A DNA stretch of 64,000 nucleotides from Ianthella basta (GCA_964019415.1 OZ025868.1:12376623-12440622), one strand, 5' to 3'; positions 48,210 through 60,109 are shown, counted from the first letter of the stretch. Translations and numbers: made by a program. The notes: generated from the letters alone by a model not told the origin.

Positions 48210-48729
48210 ATATACGTAGTGCTGCTGCCTCTTGCTGTACTTGATTGCTGATTGACTGTGGGCTAACCAACTAGCCAACACGTGGCCGTCCACGCATAAA
48301 CCCGGCTTCGTGTAGACCTAAATAATTATGCGTAACTAGCAGGGCGCCCGCCTTCGGCGGGCTTCTACTATGGCGAGTTGGCCCCAGCCAGTTTTGACGT
48401 ATGTGAGCGGGTAGCAACGGAAGGTAGCTGCTATAACGACGGCCGAGCTTAAAGTCGATCGCTGAACGACAGCGAATCAAACTGGCCGACAACCGAAAGT
48501 CAAAGGAGCGATAATTAATAAAATGGCCGTCAGAATAATTAATAAAATGGCCGCCGAACGATAAACCAGAAATAGAAGGATATCTCTTCAAGAACTGCAA
48601 GACGGGTGATTTCAACCCATGGAGGACACTTGCGGAGCCTCACTTCATAATCCCTGAGAATTTGGTGGCGTTCTGTGCCGTAGTATTTGCCCGAATCGCG
48701 AACGAACAGACAAACAAACGAATAGTCGT

Positions 48730-48784
48730 ACCCAGACCACTTCCGGCGGCCCATTTCAAAATGGCGGCCGGAAGTTGTCTGGGT
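48730..48784. mobile_element. Short palindromic element
   Basis: ACCCAGACCACTTCCGGCGG is mirrored by CCGGAAGTTGTCTGGGT around CATTTCAAAATG. It is related to the palindrome at 43846-43911 (CGACCCAGACCCACTTCCGG ... GGAAGTGGGTCTGGGT), so both belong to one small repeat family. Confidence 0.75.
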
Positions 48785-48969
48785 GACTAACAAACGAACT
48801 GAATTATTATAATTATATAGATGTTCAGGAAACAGAAAAACGAAATCACGTATGAAAACGTTCGCATCTGCGGAATAGTGTGCGTTATCGTCAAGTGACA
48901 CACAGCTCGGCTCATGCACGTTTATATATGCGCATATGGAAAGTGAGTAACGCGAACGGTAAGGGGAAA

Positions 48970-49910
48970 ATGCCTTGTCAACACTTCGAGCCAATCCAAA
49001 TCACAGGTCGACTTCACTGAATGCTACATACACGTTTGCAGTCAATATGGACATGAATATGTGCAGAAGAACAGCTGTGCTCAAGCATTGAGCTGTCTCA
49101 AGGTAGACAGAGCTAGTGAACGGACATACGTATTACAAGGGACTAGCTCTTGTGCATGAAGTGGAAGCGAGTTAAGGTCAGAAAGTGCAACTCCTGACAA
49201 CTTTATTGACTGCTATCTGAAGAGCAAGCAAGTTCCGAAAGGAGAGAGGTAAAGCTGCTAAACTACATGAAGCCAGAGCCAACAGTCCTCAACATTGCAA
49301 TATTCTCTAACATTAATGGTATTTTAGGCCTGGAACTGCCAAATTAATACCCGCAAAATATTTCACAGTGCAGTAAATGTTATTTTTTTTATAACTGTTC
49401 CGTTTGATTGCTATTATCTTCTGTTAGCTACAATTTGAGTAGCACGTTGCCTGTATCACACTCCCTTCCCTATCATAGGGAATTGCTAGCTAGCTAGCAG
49501 TGGCACATCTGAACTTCATCTATATCTGTCCCTTTGTTCATATGCTAACAATATTGCTGTACTTGATCATAGTTTCAGTGTTCAGCACCACAGAATGTGC
49601 TTTGATTGTTTTACTGATTCTGACAGCATTACTGTAATACATTGGCAACGATTACTTGCAACCATGAATGCACTAGTATACGTACATTATAGAGCAATAC
49701 CACCCGGGCATTGCTATACAAAATTAATGTCAGTGCCGATGGTTGTATAAGCAGATAGTCCCACAGCTCCTGGAGGTAAACTACTATATATCCTGACAAT
49801 GTACATGTATGCAAGCACTACGCAAACTTCTATAATGATGCCTTTACAGTCATGTTTCTAGATGATGACAGCAACCAGTCTACTGTCAGGCTGGTTTAAG
49901 CAATGAAATC
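48970..49910 (+). pseudogene. TTLL12 fragment (intron 11 and last exon)
   Basis: 48970-49240 matches TTLL12 intron 11 (22190-22470: TGCCTTGTCAACACTTC, ACAAGGGACTAGCTCTTGTG). 49735-49905 matches the last exon (ATAGTCCCACAGCTCCTGGA, CAGCAACCAGTCTACTGTCA) through its stop, with a small insertion that breaks the frame. It flanks the second 7TM copy on the left, just as the other fragment flanks the first. Confidence 0.85.
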
Positions 49911-50146
49911 ATGCACTCAGTCACTAATGGTTATATCATATTCATAATTTTCTGTTATAGCACTTGGTTTGGTTAGGTTTACTGTTGCTTTATTATTATG
50001 TTGATCGCCAAAGGAGGAGCAGCTGATGCTTGCACAGAGTTGCATGTGCACAATTCCATTCAGCAGCATGCTGTTAGTCTTGGGCTGAGTTTGCATGCGG
50101 ATGGAAAGTTTATAGCTTACAATAGCTATATAGCTAAGGCAGAATG

Positions 50147-52990
50147 TCACTGCACACACAAGATGGATCGAGCTATTGGCTGTGGCCATTGGCATCGCTG
50201 CGCATGCACCAACTGCCTTAGATACCTGAGTTGGAAAAGATCTTGTTAATTATAACTCAGCTTACTTAACTGGTTAAACAGTGTTGTAAGTTAACAGATT
50301 TGCTCAACACTGTTAACCCAAATAATGAATGTATAATTGTAATCATATTCATTTTCAATATTCATATTCATGGTGCCATATACAAACTGTACAAATGTAC
50401 TGTACTGTAGGTTTCCCGCTAGGAACACGATGTTTTGGTAATCATTTCACCGTGGAGAAAGATGATAGACTGCCCATTGCTCGTATTTTGCAATTGGCTT
50501 CCATGCTGTAAGATGAATAAGATGTAAGATGAATAAACACTTCTCTTTGCACAGCATACTTGGAAACTCCTGTTTCTGGCAAGGCCACATGTGCTGCAGC
50601 CGTTCTCGGCACCTTCTCGCTTCCACGACCTCGAATCCACGCACGTTCACTATACAGGCCCACGAATGAGACAACACTGACTTCCCAGGCTCCATAGCAT
50701 TGTCGACATTTCTGGGAAGGATATATAAAATGTGCATTTTCCACTCATAATGTTGCATATAATTATAGCAAAAGTGTACTGATGTATAAAACAATCACAA
50801 ATGCATCCTACAGCTAAGCTATCTGTCAGCAACAACTTATAGTAAATATATTGTTAAGACTCAGTTCTACTTTGCAAACAGTGTAAACTGGATGTGATGC
50901 CATAGTGATTCCTCCTTTAGATTGTTGCCGTGACCATGCGACCATCACCATTGTTGATGTTGTTGTTTTTATTGTGATTGTGCTTGGCCTTTCTATTCTC
51001 TGCCATACAACAGCACGACCAGTGCAACAGCCTTTTCCGGATTGATTTGAAGAAAATGAGAATCAAAATGGGAGTTGGGATGAGTCCCGCATTTACCAAT
51101 GTGAAGCCAGCATAAGTTAGCAGACGAAATCTTTCATGATTAAAAGCACCATCAACAAATGTATACTGGCCACCAGTGATGGCAATTACAAGAGGAACAA
51201 TTAGTCCAATCATGTTAAGTCCACTGCCAAGAAGCAGAAAGAAGCCAAACTTAACCAATGTCTTCTCCACTGCAGCGGCCGAGGTGAAGATGCGTCTATT
51301 GCAGCAAATGATGAGCAGCAATAGGACTGCTACGGATGAAGTGACTACACAGAAGAAAAACAAATACATTCCCCAAAAAATATAAGCAGATTGCTCACTA
51401 GGTCCAGTTCCGGGATAGCAATAATATTGAGTATCCCATAGCGCATATCTAGTGCGGACAACTTCCTGTGAAAACAGTGGAGAAGTTCCAAGGAAGGTTA
51501 CCACCCATATAACAACCACTGCTACAAGGACTGCAATCACTAAGTGTTTCTTGGTGGCTTCGCCGTGTTTGACAGTTGTATAAACCACAATGGCAAATGT
51601 GGCCATGAACACCAATCTTGCTGCTGCTCCAAAGAAGTAAAGGAATGTCATGATAGTACAGGAATGGCTGGGTGGGCCGTTCACTGGGAAAGTATAACTG
51701 AGGACAATCTCTGCAATGTGGTACATGGCTAATCCAAGAGCACTTAGGAGACCAGAGATCAAGATGCTTGCCAGAACCAGACGGATTACCTTCACAACGG
51801 AAGACTCTAGGGCCAAGGCCACCAGAATGGCTGTATCCACAGCAATCACAGGAAGCACCACTCCCAGTAGCAGTACTACATTGAAGACCACAAAGGAAGG
51901 AAGAGGACACGAACAGCTGATCCAACAGCTGTCCTCACAGGTGACATTTAGGGTGGTGTTACCCAAGCAGTAGTTGAGACAGGAGGAGTTCACGTACATG
52001 ATGCACGTATACTGGGAACAAGAGACGTTCTCACAAATGTCAAATACTCCACAGCTTATATTTGATCTGTACTTCTTGTAGCTACCTACAAATCCACTTT
52101 GTCTCTTGGCTTAAGCATCCTACACCTCAAACTTCAACTTATACTGAAAGCAGGAAGTTTTCTTCCGTGAGCAGTTGCAGCAAATGTGTTTTTTTTTCTT
52201 TATTACATTAGTCTTGTCCCTAGGAAAAGGCTATTGAAACAAGAGTTTCACTGTGACAGCATAAGCATGACTATGGGATGTCCACTGGTAGCAATACTTG
52301 CTTACACTGGGTGAACCCTGTACCCTTATGTAGCTACCTATACATCAGCACACACAGTTTGAAGAAGGTTGAGTTGTCATTTACATAATTATAAGTCTGG
52401 CTTACTCAACTGTCCAATCCTAATATAACCCTTTTGTGTACAGGAAACTGACAGTGAAAAGGCATGACATGTACAGCAGATACAGCCCACTTACCTTGGA
52501 ATGGTTGTAAGGTAGCTTTAGTGCTACTCGGGAGTTATTTCAAGCTCAATAGCTGAATGAGGGCAGCATAGAACATCTGAAACCCATTGATACGTAGTCT
52601 TCTCTTAAAGTGTTGATCTGTGTGCAAGGACTTGCAGATGCAGTACAACTATGATGGCTGCATGTATACAACTAAGAAACATTATAGATACCTTACAACC
52701 ATTCCAAAGTAAGTGGGCTCCATCCACTGTCACATACCTTTTCACTATCAGATTATAATTATTGTACACAAAATGCCCTCCATTCCATTCTCATGCCAGT
52801 AAATTCCTTTAATACCTCACGTACACCATAGCTAGAACAGTACTATATACATAGGGTTATATAGAACAACATGCAACTGAGTATACTGTATATTCTCATT
52901 CTACTATATACGAGCATATATACCTCACAGTATATTCTCATTCTATTACATATACAACATATATACAAACAGCAGTGTAGCATGTATATG
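50147..52990. repeat. Segmental duplication, copy 2
   Basis: Counterpart of 37399-40545, without the 581 bp TIR element and with the complete 7TM gene. The two copies differ by scattered substitutions and small indels only, so the duplication is fairly recent. Confidence 0.9.
50917..51999 (-). CDS. Orphan seven-transmembrane receptor, copy 2
   Basis: 360 residues from the ATG at 51999; the frame is open further upstream to about 52110 with more cysteines (SCGVFDICENVSCSQYTC), so the true start may be in an upstream exon. A cysteine-rich, N-glycosylated ectodomain (NSSCLNYCLGNTTLNVTC) precedes seven helices (for example VVLLLGVVLPVIAV, ASILISGLLSALGLAMYHI, FGFFLLLGSGLNMIGLIVPL, NAGLIPTPILILIFF). 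A basic cytosolic tail ends in an Asn/Lys-rich stretch. No DRY or NPxxY motif is evident, so it is not a typical class A GPCR and I do not assign a class. Ligand unknown. Confidence 0.8.
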   Translation of the reverse strand: MYVNSSCLNYCLGNTTLNVTCEDSCWISCSCPLPSFVVFNVVLLLGVVLPVIAVDTAILVALALESSVVKVIRLVLASILISGLLSALGLAMYHIAEIVLSYTFPVNGPPSHSCTIMTFLYFFGAAARLVFMATFAIVVYTTVKHGEATKKHLVIAVLVAVVVIWVVTFLGTSPLFSQEVVRTRYALWDTQYYCYPGTGPSEQSAYIFWGMYLFFFCVVTSSVAVLLLLIICCNRRIFTSAAAVEKTLVKFGFFLLLGSGLNMIGLIVPLVIAITGGQYTFVDGAFNHERFRLLTYAGFTLVNAGLIPTPILILIFFKSIRKRLLHWSCCCMAENRKAKHNHNKNNNINNGDGRMVTATI

Positions 52991-54471
52991 AATGTATTCT
53001 GAATATAATTATATAATGATCCTAGTTTAAGGTTGCATATAGCTATGGCTAAAATAATGATTTTACTTTCTAGGCCTCAATCTCTGGAAGGTCTCTTGCT
53101 ACCTTAAACCTATTGCTATGTAGATATACGTCTATTGATGCAGTTTCACTGCAAATGGACTATTAAACCATTGGTCTACTAAGCTAGCTAGCTATGCCTA
53201 AGTAGCTGCTAGCTATGTATATATTGCATAGCTATTGCCATCTCTATAACGGCTATCTTGGCTGCTAAGTAGTTAGCTAATTAGTTAGATGCTAAGCAAG
53301 TATCTTAAAGAGAGAGGGCTTCAGAACATCAAGATAATGAGCCTTTAAGGTAGCTACTTTGCTGGATACAGCTGAGCTAGCTAGCTACTCTCACGGAACA
53401 GTTAATTAGCCAGTTAGGTCAACATTGCTAGCTAGATCTTCTGATGGAGATTTTCACACCATTGTCTTATAAATAATGCACCATCCCTACATCTGCCCTT
53501 GTTTTTGGAGGAAACATTTTTACAAACCCTTGTTTCTCAACTTTTTACGAAATGCAAATTTCAGATGGGCAACGACCATGCTGTCTGATGGAGGGGAGAA
53601 AGTGGTCTGGCTATATGCGCGAGACTATAGGCCACCGGAACGAGCTGAGAAATGGCACCGGAAGTCACCCGAGTCTTAATTAAAAATGGCAGTATAGACT
53701 CCATGCATGACCACGGATGCCCTCTGAGACGCCGCACAAGCCGGCTTCGGCCGAAGCATGTTTGTATACGCCTCCTAACGGACATCTAACGGTCTTGCGA
53801 GGCTGTTTAACAGAAATTGAAGGAACAGAGACGGAGAACGGCTGGTCGTAAACGTCATCGTAAAATGGCGTTTCTCGCGTAGCAACGTCTCCGGACAGAC
53901 CCAGTAACCGTAATGAACGATACTTGGACGCGGCGGTTTCTGACCTACAAAAGGCGCCAGCGACAGGAACGGGCAGTAGAAATGTGGTCGAATTATTCTG
54001 CTACTTCATTGCGTTAGTGAGCTACAGCTGACGGAGAAGAAGAAGAAGAAGACGAAACACGAAAACAGGCCACGACGCTTTCTACACGAGGGCACGCTGG
54101 CGCTTGAAAGTAAGGTAAGCTCTGTATTCTGTACAACATTCCTTCCTCGCAGGCCGGCACGTTTGTCGGTTCTTGCCTCTGCTCAGGCGTTGCGCGACTT
54201 TTCGTTTGTATTACAGCATACAAACAACCATGGCCATCCCTACATAGACAGCACTACCGTGCTGTCTGATTATAGAGAGACGGCTCATGCATTCCGATTT
54301 CTCCGTGGAGACTGTATTCAATTAATGCAGCCATTTTTAAATCACTCAAGTTACGCAATCAGTGATGCGCGGGAAGTTAATGGGTGAAGCCGGTTGCTAT
54401 GAGGAGTTTATCCTGTCGATTGTCATCTACTGAGCATCTTGCCTGGCAAACTGACCCTTAACAGCGTCAAA
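52991..54471. other. Spacer and presumed 5' region of the CARD-TM gene
   Basis: AT-rich CTAG-type simple sequence spans 53160-53430. From 53600 it becomes GC-richer with CpGs, and a (GAA)n run lies near 54030-54055. No coding exon is supported before 54472. A promoter is likely near 53800-54100, but no core element is clear. Confidence 0.4.
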
Positions 54472-57400
54472 ATGACATCTGGTAAGTTAGCTATTGTCTC
54501 ATCTCGCACGTGCAGATCATCCTAGCTTGTCAATGGCCACGACCAAAGTTGAAGAATCAAAGGTAGTATTGCTATGTAGTACACACAGGTGCCAGGAATG
54601 TAATGCGCTCTTGCCGTTTACACTGTCTAAGTGACTTACCACCTTGAGAATTGCCGCGGGCATCGTGTAATCAATACATAGCTACTGACTGGTCGACAAT
54701 AATTGCGCCCCACTCTTTGGACAATCGAGCACTGAGATAGCTATAGTATTCAGCCCTCGACTTGTTTCTTGCTGGTGTACATAGCTGGCTACAACACACA
54801 TGCCTTAATTATAAAGTGTTTGTTGTGTTCGGAATGAAGTGGTTAGGGTTCCAGAAAGAAATGGAAAGCAGTCTATTTGTTCCCAATCAACTTCTACCTG
54901 GAATGACTCAGCTACGTACGTATGTACATGTGACAATGTCTGTGGTGGGAGGAATAGGGCAACATTAATGGTATTATTAAAGACTCTTGCATCTGATTCA
55001 TTTACTAAGCATCCTAACACTCTACAGATGACTCGCGGTGTACAATTATTCTACAAGACATGAAAGATGACATCTTGAACAATGTGAATGCCAAGCAGTG
55101 TGCACCAGAACTAAGACGTCAGAAAGTGATAGCCCAGGGCATTGCAACGGACATTGGTCGTGCAAGAGATGCAAAAATGGCAAGTGGAATACTCTATGAC
55201 CACTTATATGAGGATGGCACACTTCAGCAGATTAAGATGCTGTCCACAGTACTGATGGACGTTGATGCTGGCTTCGGCAAAACAAGGGAAGTTGGCCTGC
55301 GACTGCATGCAAGAATCCAGGGTCTTGATAGTAGTGAAACTGAGCAGCAGAAGCACCCACATGGATCACAACAACTACCATCACTGTCCGATCGCGAGAA
55401 TGAAGCAAACAAAGGTGATTGTGAATTTCTTCGATGTGCATCAAGCATCATAGGTTGTCTCGTGCAGTACAGTGGTGTTAGCAATGCGTGCACACTTAGA
55501 CAGGTGCTGTTATTCTTTGAATACGTACCTGTGACAGTCTTACAGTACAAATATTTCCCCATGCATGTGCTGTGATGTTTGTGTGTGTGAGAGGGGGGAG
55601 GTGTATATGAATGAACAGTGATAGAACCTGTGATTTTAGAGACTGAAGAATACATTATATACGTTGGGATAAGTAAATGATAAGCTATAAAATTCTTTGC
55701 TCTGCACTCTGTACTCTATTTCTCCAGTTGATTACAAGCAAAGTGTACCAACTCCACGCTCAGTTCCCATTTTACCGTTTAAGCTACAACCTACACATGT
55801 CTTGTGCGCTTTTGTCGTGGTATTCCTTTTGTATTTTGGCACTGCGGCACTCAAGGGTCAACCCATCTGCCTTCCACCATGGCCGTTCACTATTATCTGG
55901 CATCGTCAGGTGTGCTGGGTGTTGGAAGAAAGTGCAGTGTCCACAGCCAAAGCAGGTACGTACATGACTGCAACCAATGAATGTCTCTGTACTGAATTAG
56001 GCATAACTATTGGTGGTATTGATGGTATGAAGAGTTCTATAATACAGGAGCATGTGAAAAGGGGAATACAGCAAAGTGCACATGCAGGGATGCATCTAAG
56101 ATGTAAATTTGGGTAGTGGCGGGAGGCATCCATATGCATTAATGTATACTGTATATGCCACCTAGGGAGTGGGGGTCATGCATGCTTGAGCTTTCTCAAG
56201 AAGGAGTTTACATGTTTGGCTTCTGATTTAATTATGCATGGTGCAATCTTATTGAGAGGTTCATCGTATTTCAGCTGTTTACACATAGGCAAGTACAGGT
56301 GGTTCATTCAGCAAGATTAGTATGCTTGTAAGAAACTACGTGTCTATATATGTGGTACTGATCTGTCGACACTCATGCAGTGCGTATCACAGCAAGAAGC
56401 ACCTACAGCATATATAGCGTAACATATATAGATAGCACGGATACTCATTGCTACGGGACATAATGTAGCTGGTAGGTAGTTACTCAAGCACTTGCGTAGC
56501 AGGAACTGTAATTCAGGACGTTTCAGCCACGTAGGCCTTCATCATGAAAGGCCTACGTGGCCGAAACGTCCTGAATTACAGTTCCTATTATGCAAGTGCT
56601 CGAGTAACTACCTACCAGCTACACCATATATCATTTGTAGTCAGCAAATATGAAAACACCTTCTCAACAGTAATCTAATTGTCAAATTGTCTATAATGAT
56701 GACCTACCAGTGATTCAGGAAACTCCCATAATTTTTACAGCTATTAGGTGTATACCATTTGTATAATTGACATATAAAGTTATCATCAGTCAATGTGTGT
56801 TTGAATAGGGTAAAATTGTGATGTCCCCCTTTTGCATGTGTGCAGGTGAAGAAGCTATTAGTGGTTTTGATGGTATAAAGAGTTCTATCATACTGGAGCA
56901 TGTGAAAAGGGGAATACAGCAAAGTGCGCATGCAGGGATGCATCTAAGATGTAGATTTGGGTAGTGGCGGGAGGCATCCATATGCATTAATGTATACTGT
57001 ACATGCCACCTAGGGAGTGGGGTCATGCATGCTTGAGCTTTCTCAAGGAGTTTACATGTTTGGCTTCTGATTTAATTAGGCATGGTGCAATGTTATTGAG
57101 AGGTTTGTCATGTTTGAGCCGTTTACACATAGGCACGTGCAGGTGGTTCATTCAGCAAGATTAGTATGCTTGTAAGAAACTACGTGTCTATATATGTGGT
57201 ACTGATCTGTCGACACTCATGCAGTGCGTATCACAGCAAGAAGCACCTACAGCATATATACAGATGGCATGGAGACTCATTGCTACACTATATAACATTT
57301 GTGGTCAGCTAATATGAAAACACCTCCTCGACAGTAATCTAATTGTGCAAATGGTCTATAATGATTACCTACCAGTGTCTCCCATAATTTTTACAGTTAT

Positions 57401-58003
57401 TAGGTGTATACCCTTTTGTATAATTGACATATAAAGTTATCATCAGTCAATGTGTACATGTTTTAATATGATAAAATTATGATGTCCCCCTTTTGCATGT
57501 GTGCAGGTGAAGAGGTCATGACATACAGTCCTACTTTTGCCCCTTTGTACCGTTACTATGGCCACGGCGATCACTTCTACACGACTAACATCAATGAGAT
57601 TGGAGAGTGCAAGAGAGGTGAAATAGGAGAACATGGCTACCAGTCGGAGGGCATAGCAGCTATTGTTCATGCAGGACATGTTCCTGGGGCAGTTCCCTTG
57701 TACCGCTACTACAAGTCCCAAAATCACTTTTACACAACCAATTCCCATGAAATTGGGGTAACAAAGCCAGATTCCATTGGTCGCTATGGTTACAAGTGTG
57801 AAGGAATTGCTGGATATGTATTCCCCGATCCAACATGGGACACAGTGCCCTTGCATCGTTACTACAAGGAAGGGAGTAATGATGATCATTTCTACACTCT
57901 GAACACCAATGAAATTGGTTCTCATCTCGATGTGGGACAGATCGGGAGACATGGGTATAAGTACGAGGGAGTGGCATGTTATGTCTACAAGCCCGGTGTG
58001 TAG
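54472..58003 (+). CDS. CARD-like / transmembrane / DUF5648-repeat protein
   Basis: Four phase-1-linked exons: 54472-54481 (MTS), 55028-55414, 55728-55955, 57507-58003; 373 residues. Exon 2 encodes a helical death-fold domain that I read as CARD-like (MKDDILNNVNAKQCAPELRR, KMASGILYDHLYEDGTLQQI, residues ~15-100). Exon 3 gives a single membrane helix (THVLCAFVVVFLLYFGTAAL, ~155-175). Exon 4 encodes three ~50-residue repeats of the DUF5648 type (PLYRYYGHGDHFYTT, PLYRYYKSQNHFYTT, PLHRYYKEGSNDDHFYTL, each with a HGY/RYGY...EGIA strand). There is no signal peptide, so a type II topology with the CARD in the cytosol and the repeats outside is likely (inference). It resembles an innate receptor; no known family has this order as far as I know. 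The CARD call is from pattern, not from a search. Confidence 0.82.
56467..56622. mobile_element. ~75 bp-arm hairpin in the CARD-TM gene intron
   Basis: The arms (AGCTGGTAGGTAGTTACTC ... and its complement ending CTACCTACCAGCT) enclose CATCATG. Near-perfect pairing is visible. It sits between the two intronic duplicates and is absent from the second copy. Confidence 0.85.
56846..56964 (+). CDS. Possible alternative terminal exon of the CARD-TM gene
   Basis: Preceded by the same acceptor sequence as exon 4 and in the same phase. Spliced to exon 3 it adds GEEAISGFDGIKSSIILEHV and about 19 further residues, then TAG. The product would keep the CARD and membrane helix but lack all DUF5648 repeats. 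An earlier copy of this sequence (from about 56007) lacks the acceptor. Usage is unproven. Confidence 0.45.
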
Positions 58004-58639
58004 GCTGGACTAAAAAATAGATAGTTACAGATGTACTGAATTGTTTTTGTGATGCCCTTATTTAATTATACAGGGTTTTGCAAAATGGTTGTGAATATCA
58101 TTCAACTAACGACTGACCTTTGAACTTTGACCTTATACAATATATTGAGTACTGTTATTAGAGATAGTGGGTTAAGAGTTCAGAGGTGAGTCGCATGTGT
58201 GACGAATGACAATCGCATAGCAACTATTTTTAGCAAAACCTTGTAGTTAGCTATGTGATGCTCTTAATTGACTTCATGATTACTTTGTTATTATATTCAT
58301 CCGTGTGCATCATCTGTATGAATATTCAGTTTTGTCAGGCTATTGTAGTAGATTATACTGCTAGCATTATCATACTATTACATATGTATAGAGATGAGCT
58401 ATTTAAATAGCTATAGCTAACTGCTGTGCATATTATTAGCTAACTATTATGCTAACGCACCCAAATACAAACCACTTGAAGTATGCTTGCTTGTTCCATC
58501 TTTGTTAACTGTACATATGCATGCATGTCTTGTTAGGCCTAGGCCTGACACCCATGCAGTGATATGTATACCATGTACACATGTACAATTAGGTATACAT
58601 AATACTATAAATGCCCTCCATTTTCATGATTCACAGTCC

Positions 58640-58860
58640 TAAGGGTTCCCATGGATTTTCAGTTCTCCCGAAACTCCAATACTACTATACGGGTTCCGGC
58701 AGACCTGGCCTACTAGGATTACAGTTCCCCCCGGAGCATGCCTCCTAGAAGATGGGTTCCGCCTTAGGATGCGAGTTCCCCCCTGTTGGGTTTGCTGCTT
58801 AGGACTGTGGTTCCCCGCTCTAGGATACCAGTTCCCCCCATATCGGGCGCCGCTAGGGGA
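58640..58860. repeat. Degenerate ~29 bp tandem repeat
   Basis: Units of the form TAGGATnnnAGTTCCCCC start near 58712, 58745, 58773, 58802 and 58831. An inverted or related cluster occurs at 59830-59900 (GGGGGGAACTG; CCTAGGATTCCAGTTCC). Confidence 0.65.
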
Positions 58861-60109
58861 GTCCTTGTGTTCTCCCATTGAAGACTTTGGAATTCAAGTG
58901 CCTTGCGTAGTAGGCTCTCAAGGATGACTACCGTTTCACATCCTATAGGAATTTCCTTCCATCCCCTTTCTAATATGAGCTAGACGTACTTCATTGTAAA
59001 TGCAATTAGCCCTTATATCCAACATGTAATTGTTGTTGTCCTCCAACAAGTGGCCATGCATGCTGTGTATGTGGAGCCATTTCTGCATTATGCACAATGT
59101 GGTGTTTGTTACTTTGTGCAAGTGTGATTACATAGACTGTGTGAATGGGGTGAATTAGCATTGTAACACTGGGAATACTTCCTACAAAGCTGTGGCAGCT
59201 TGGGCTACTGCTTATCCTGCTCTATGCAGGCGTGCTTGGTATTCTGAAGGTATATACCCAGACAGCCTCATAAAATACGTAGCTGCAAGCATGTGTGATT
59301 GTGTATGTAATTTGGTGCTCTCGTATGATTAGTCTTGTATATGAAGGTGCATGTGTTGATGCAATAGCATGCAGGTATGTTTGTCATTCTTGCACCAGTG
59401 AGAACTACTTATCCTGGAACAAGTGTTCTGCCCAGTGGTTCATAACAGCCTGAAATTTCTGTCATAGTAACACCATGTCAATATAGTGATAAGGAATATG
59501 CACAATTCACAATAACTGTGCACTATTTATAACTTGCAGCTGCAGTCTAATTTAAAGTTTACTTGCGTAGCTGATCGACCGCGATACACAGCTACATTCG
59601 AGCTCGCTCTCCAGCTGCGCGTACGAACTCGCCCGCGTAAGGCTAGAGAAGGCGGTAAATATTTGACGGCTACAGTACTGCTTCGTGTTGTGCCACCTAC
59701 TCTTGACCCACGCGTAGCTACGCCGTCGTTGAGGCGCACAACTGCAGCACCGCTACGTTTCCCAGGACCAGCTGACGTCTTACGCGGAAATCCCGTACTA
59801 GGACAGGCATTCCGTAGGCACGGTTTCGCCGGGGGGGAACTGAAATCCTAGAGGGGGACCTCCAGTCCTAGGATTCCAGTTCCGGGGGAAACTGACATCC
59901 GGGGGACTGATATATCCTGTTACACCGGCCGCGATTTGGGCGTCAAGGCATGAAGGAACGTCTGAGATAGCCAAACCGCAAGGGGCTTCTACAAAGATTC
60001 TCCGATTCAGGGCTGGAGTAGGCGCGCTCTTTCTGTTGATTTTGGCCAATTCATGCTTTCCGTTATCTCATTCTGCCTGATTAACTAGCTTAACCATTTC
60101 ACTGGAGTA
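58861..60109. other. Spacer with GC-rich island
   Basis: A CpG-richer block at 59560-59850 has a 105-codon open frame of Arg/Pro-rich composition that resembles no family I know. I do not call it a gene. Confidence 0.4.

Larger units (their letters stand above)
56006..57300. repeat. Tandem intronic duplication in the CARD-TM gene
   Basis: About 56006-56460 and 56866-57300 are near-identical (GGCGGGAGGCATCCATATGC, CATGCAGTGCGTATCACAGC in both). A third partial repeat around 57330-57520 matches 56680-56855, including the exon 4 acceptor (CCCCCTTTTGCATGTGTGCAG). Confidence 0.85.

Noticed and set aside
59534..59851. 105-codon Arg/Pro-rich frame in a GC-rich block
   Set aside because: No splice context, no domain, and composition typical of a random frame in CpG-rich DNA.
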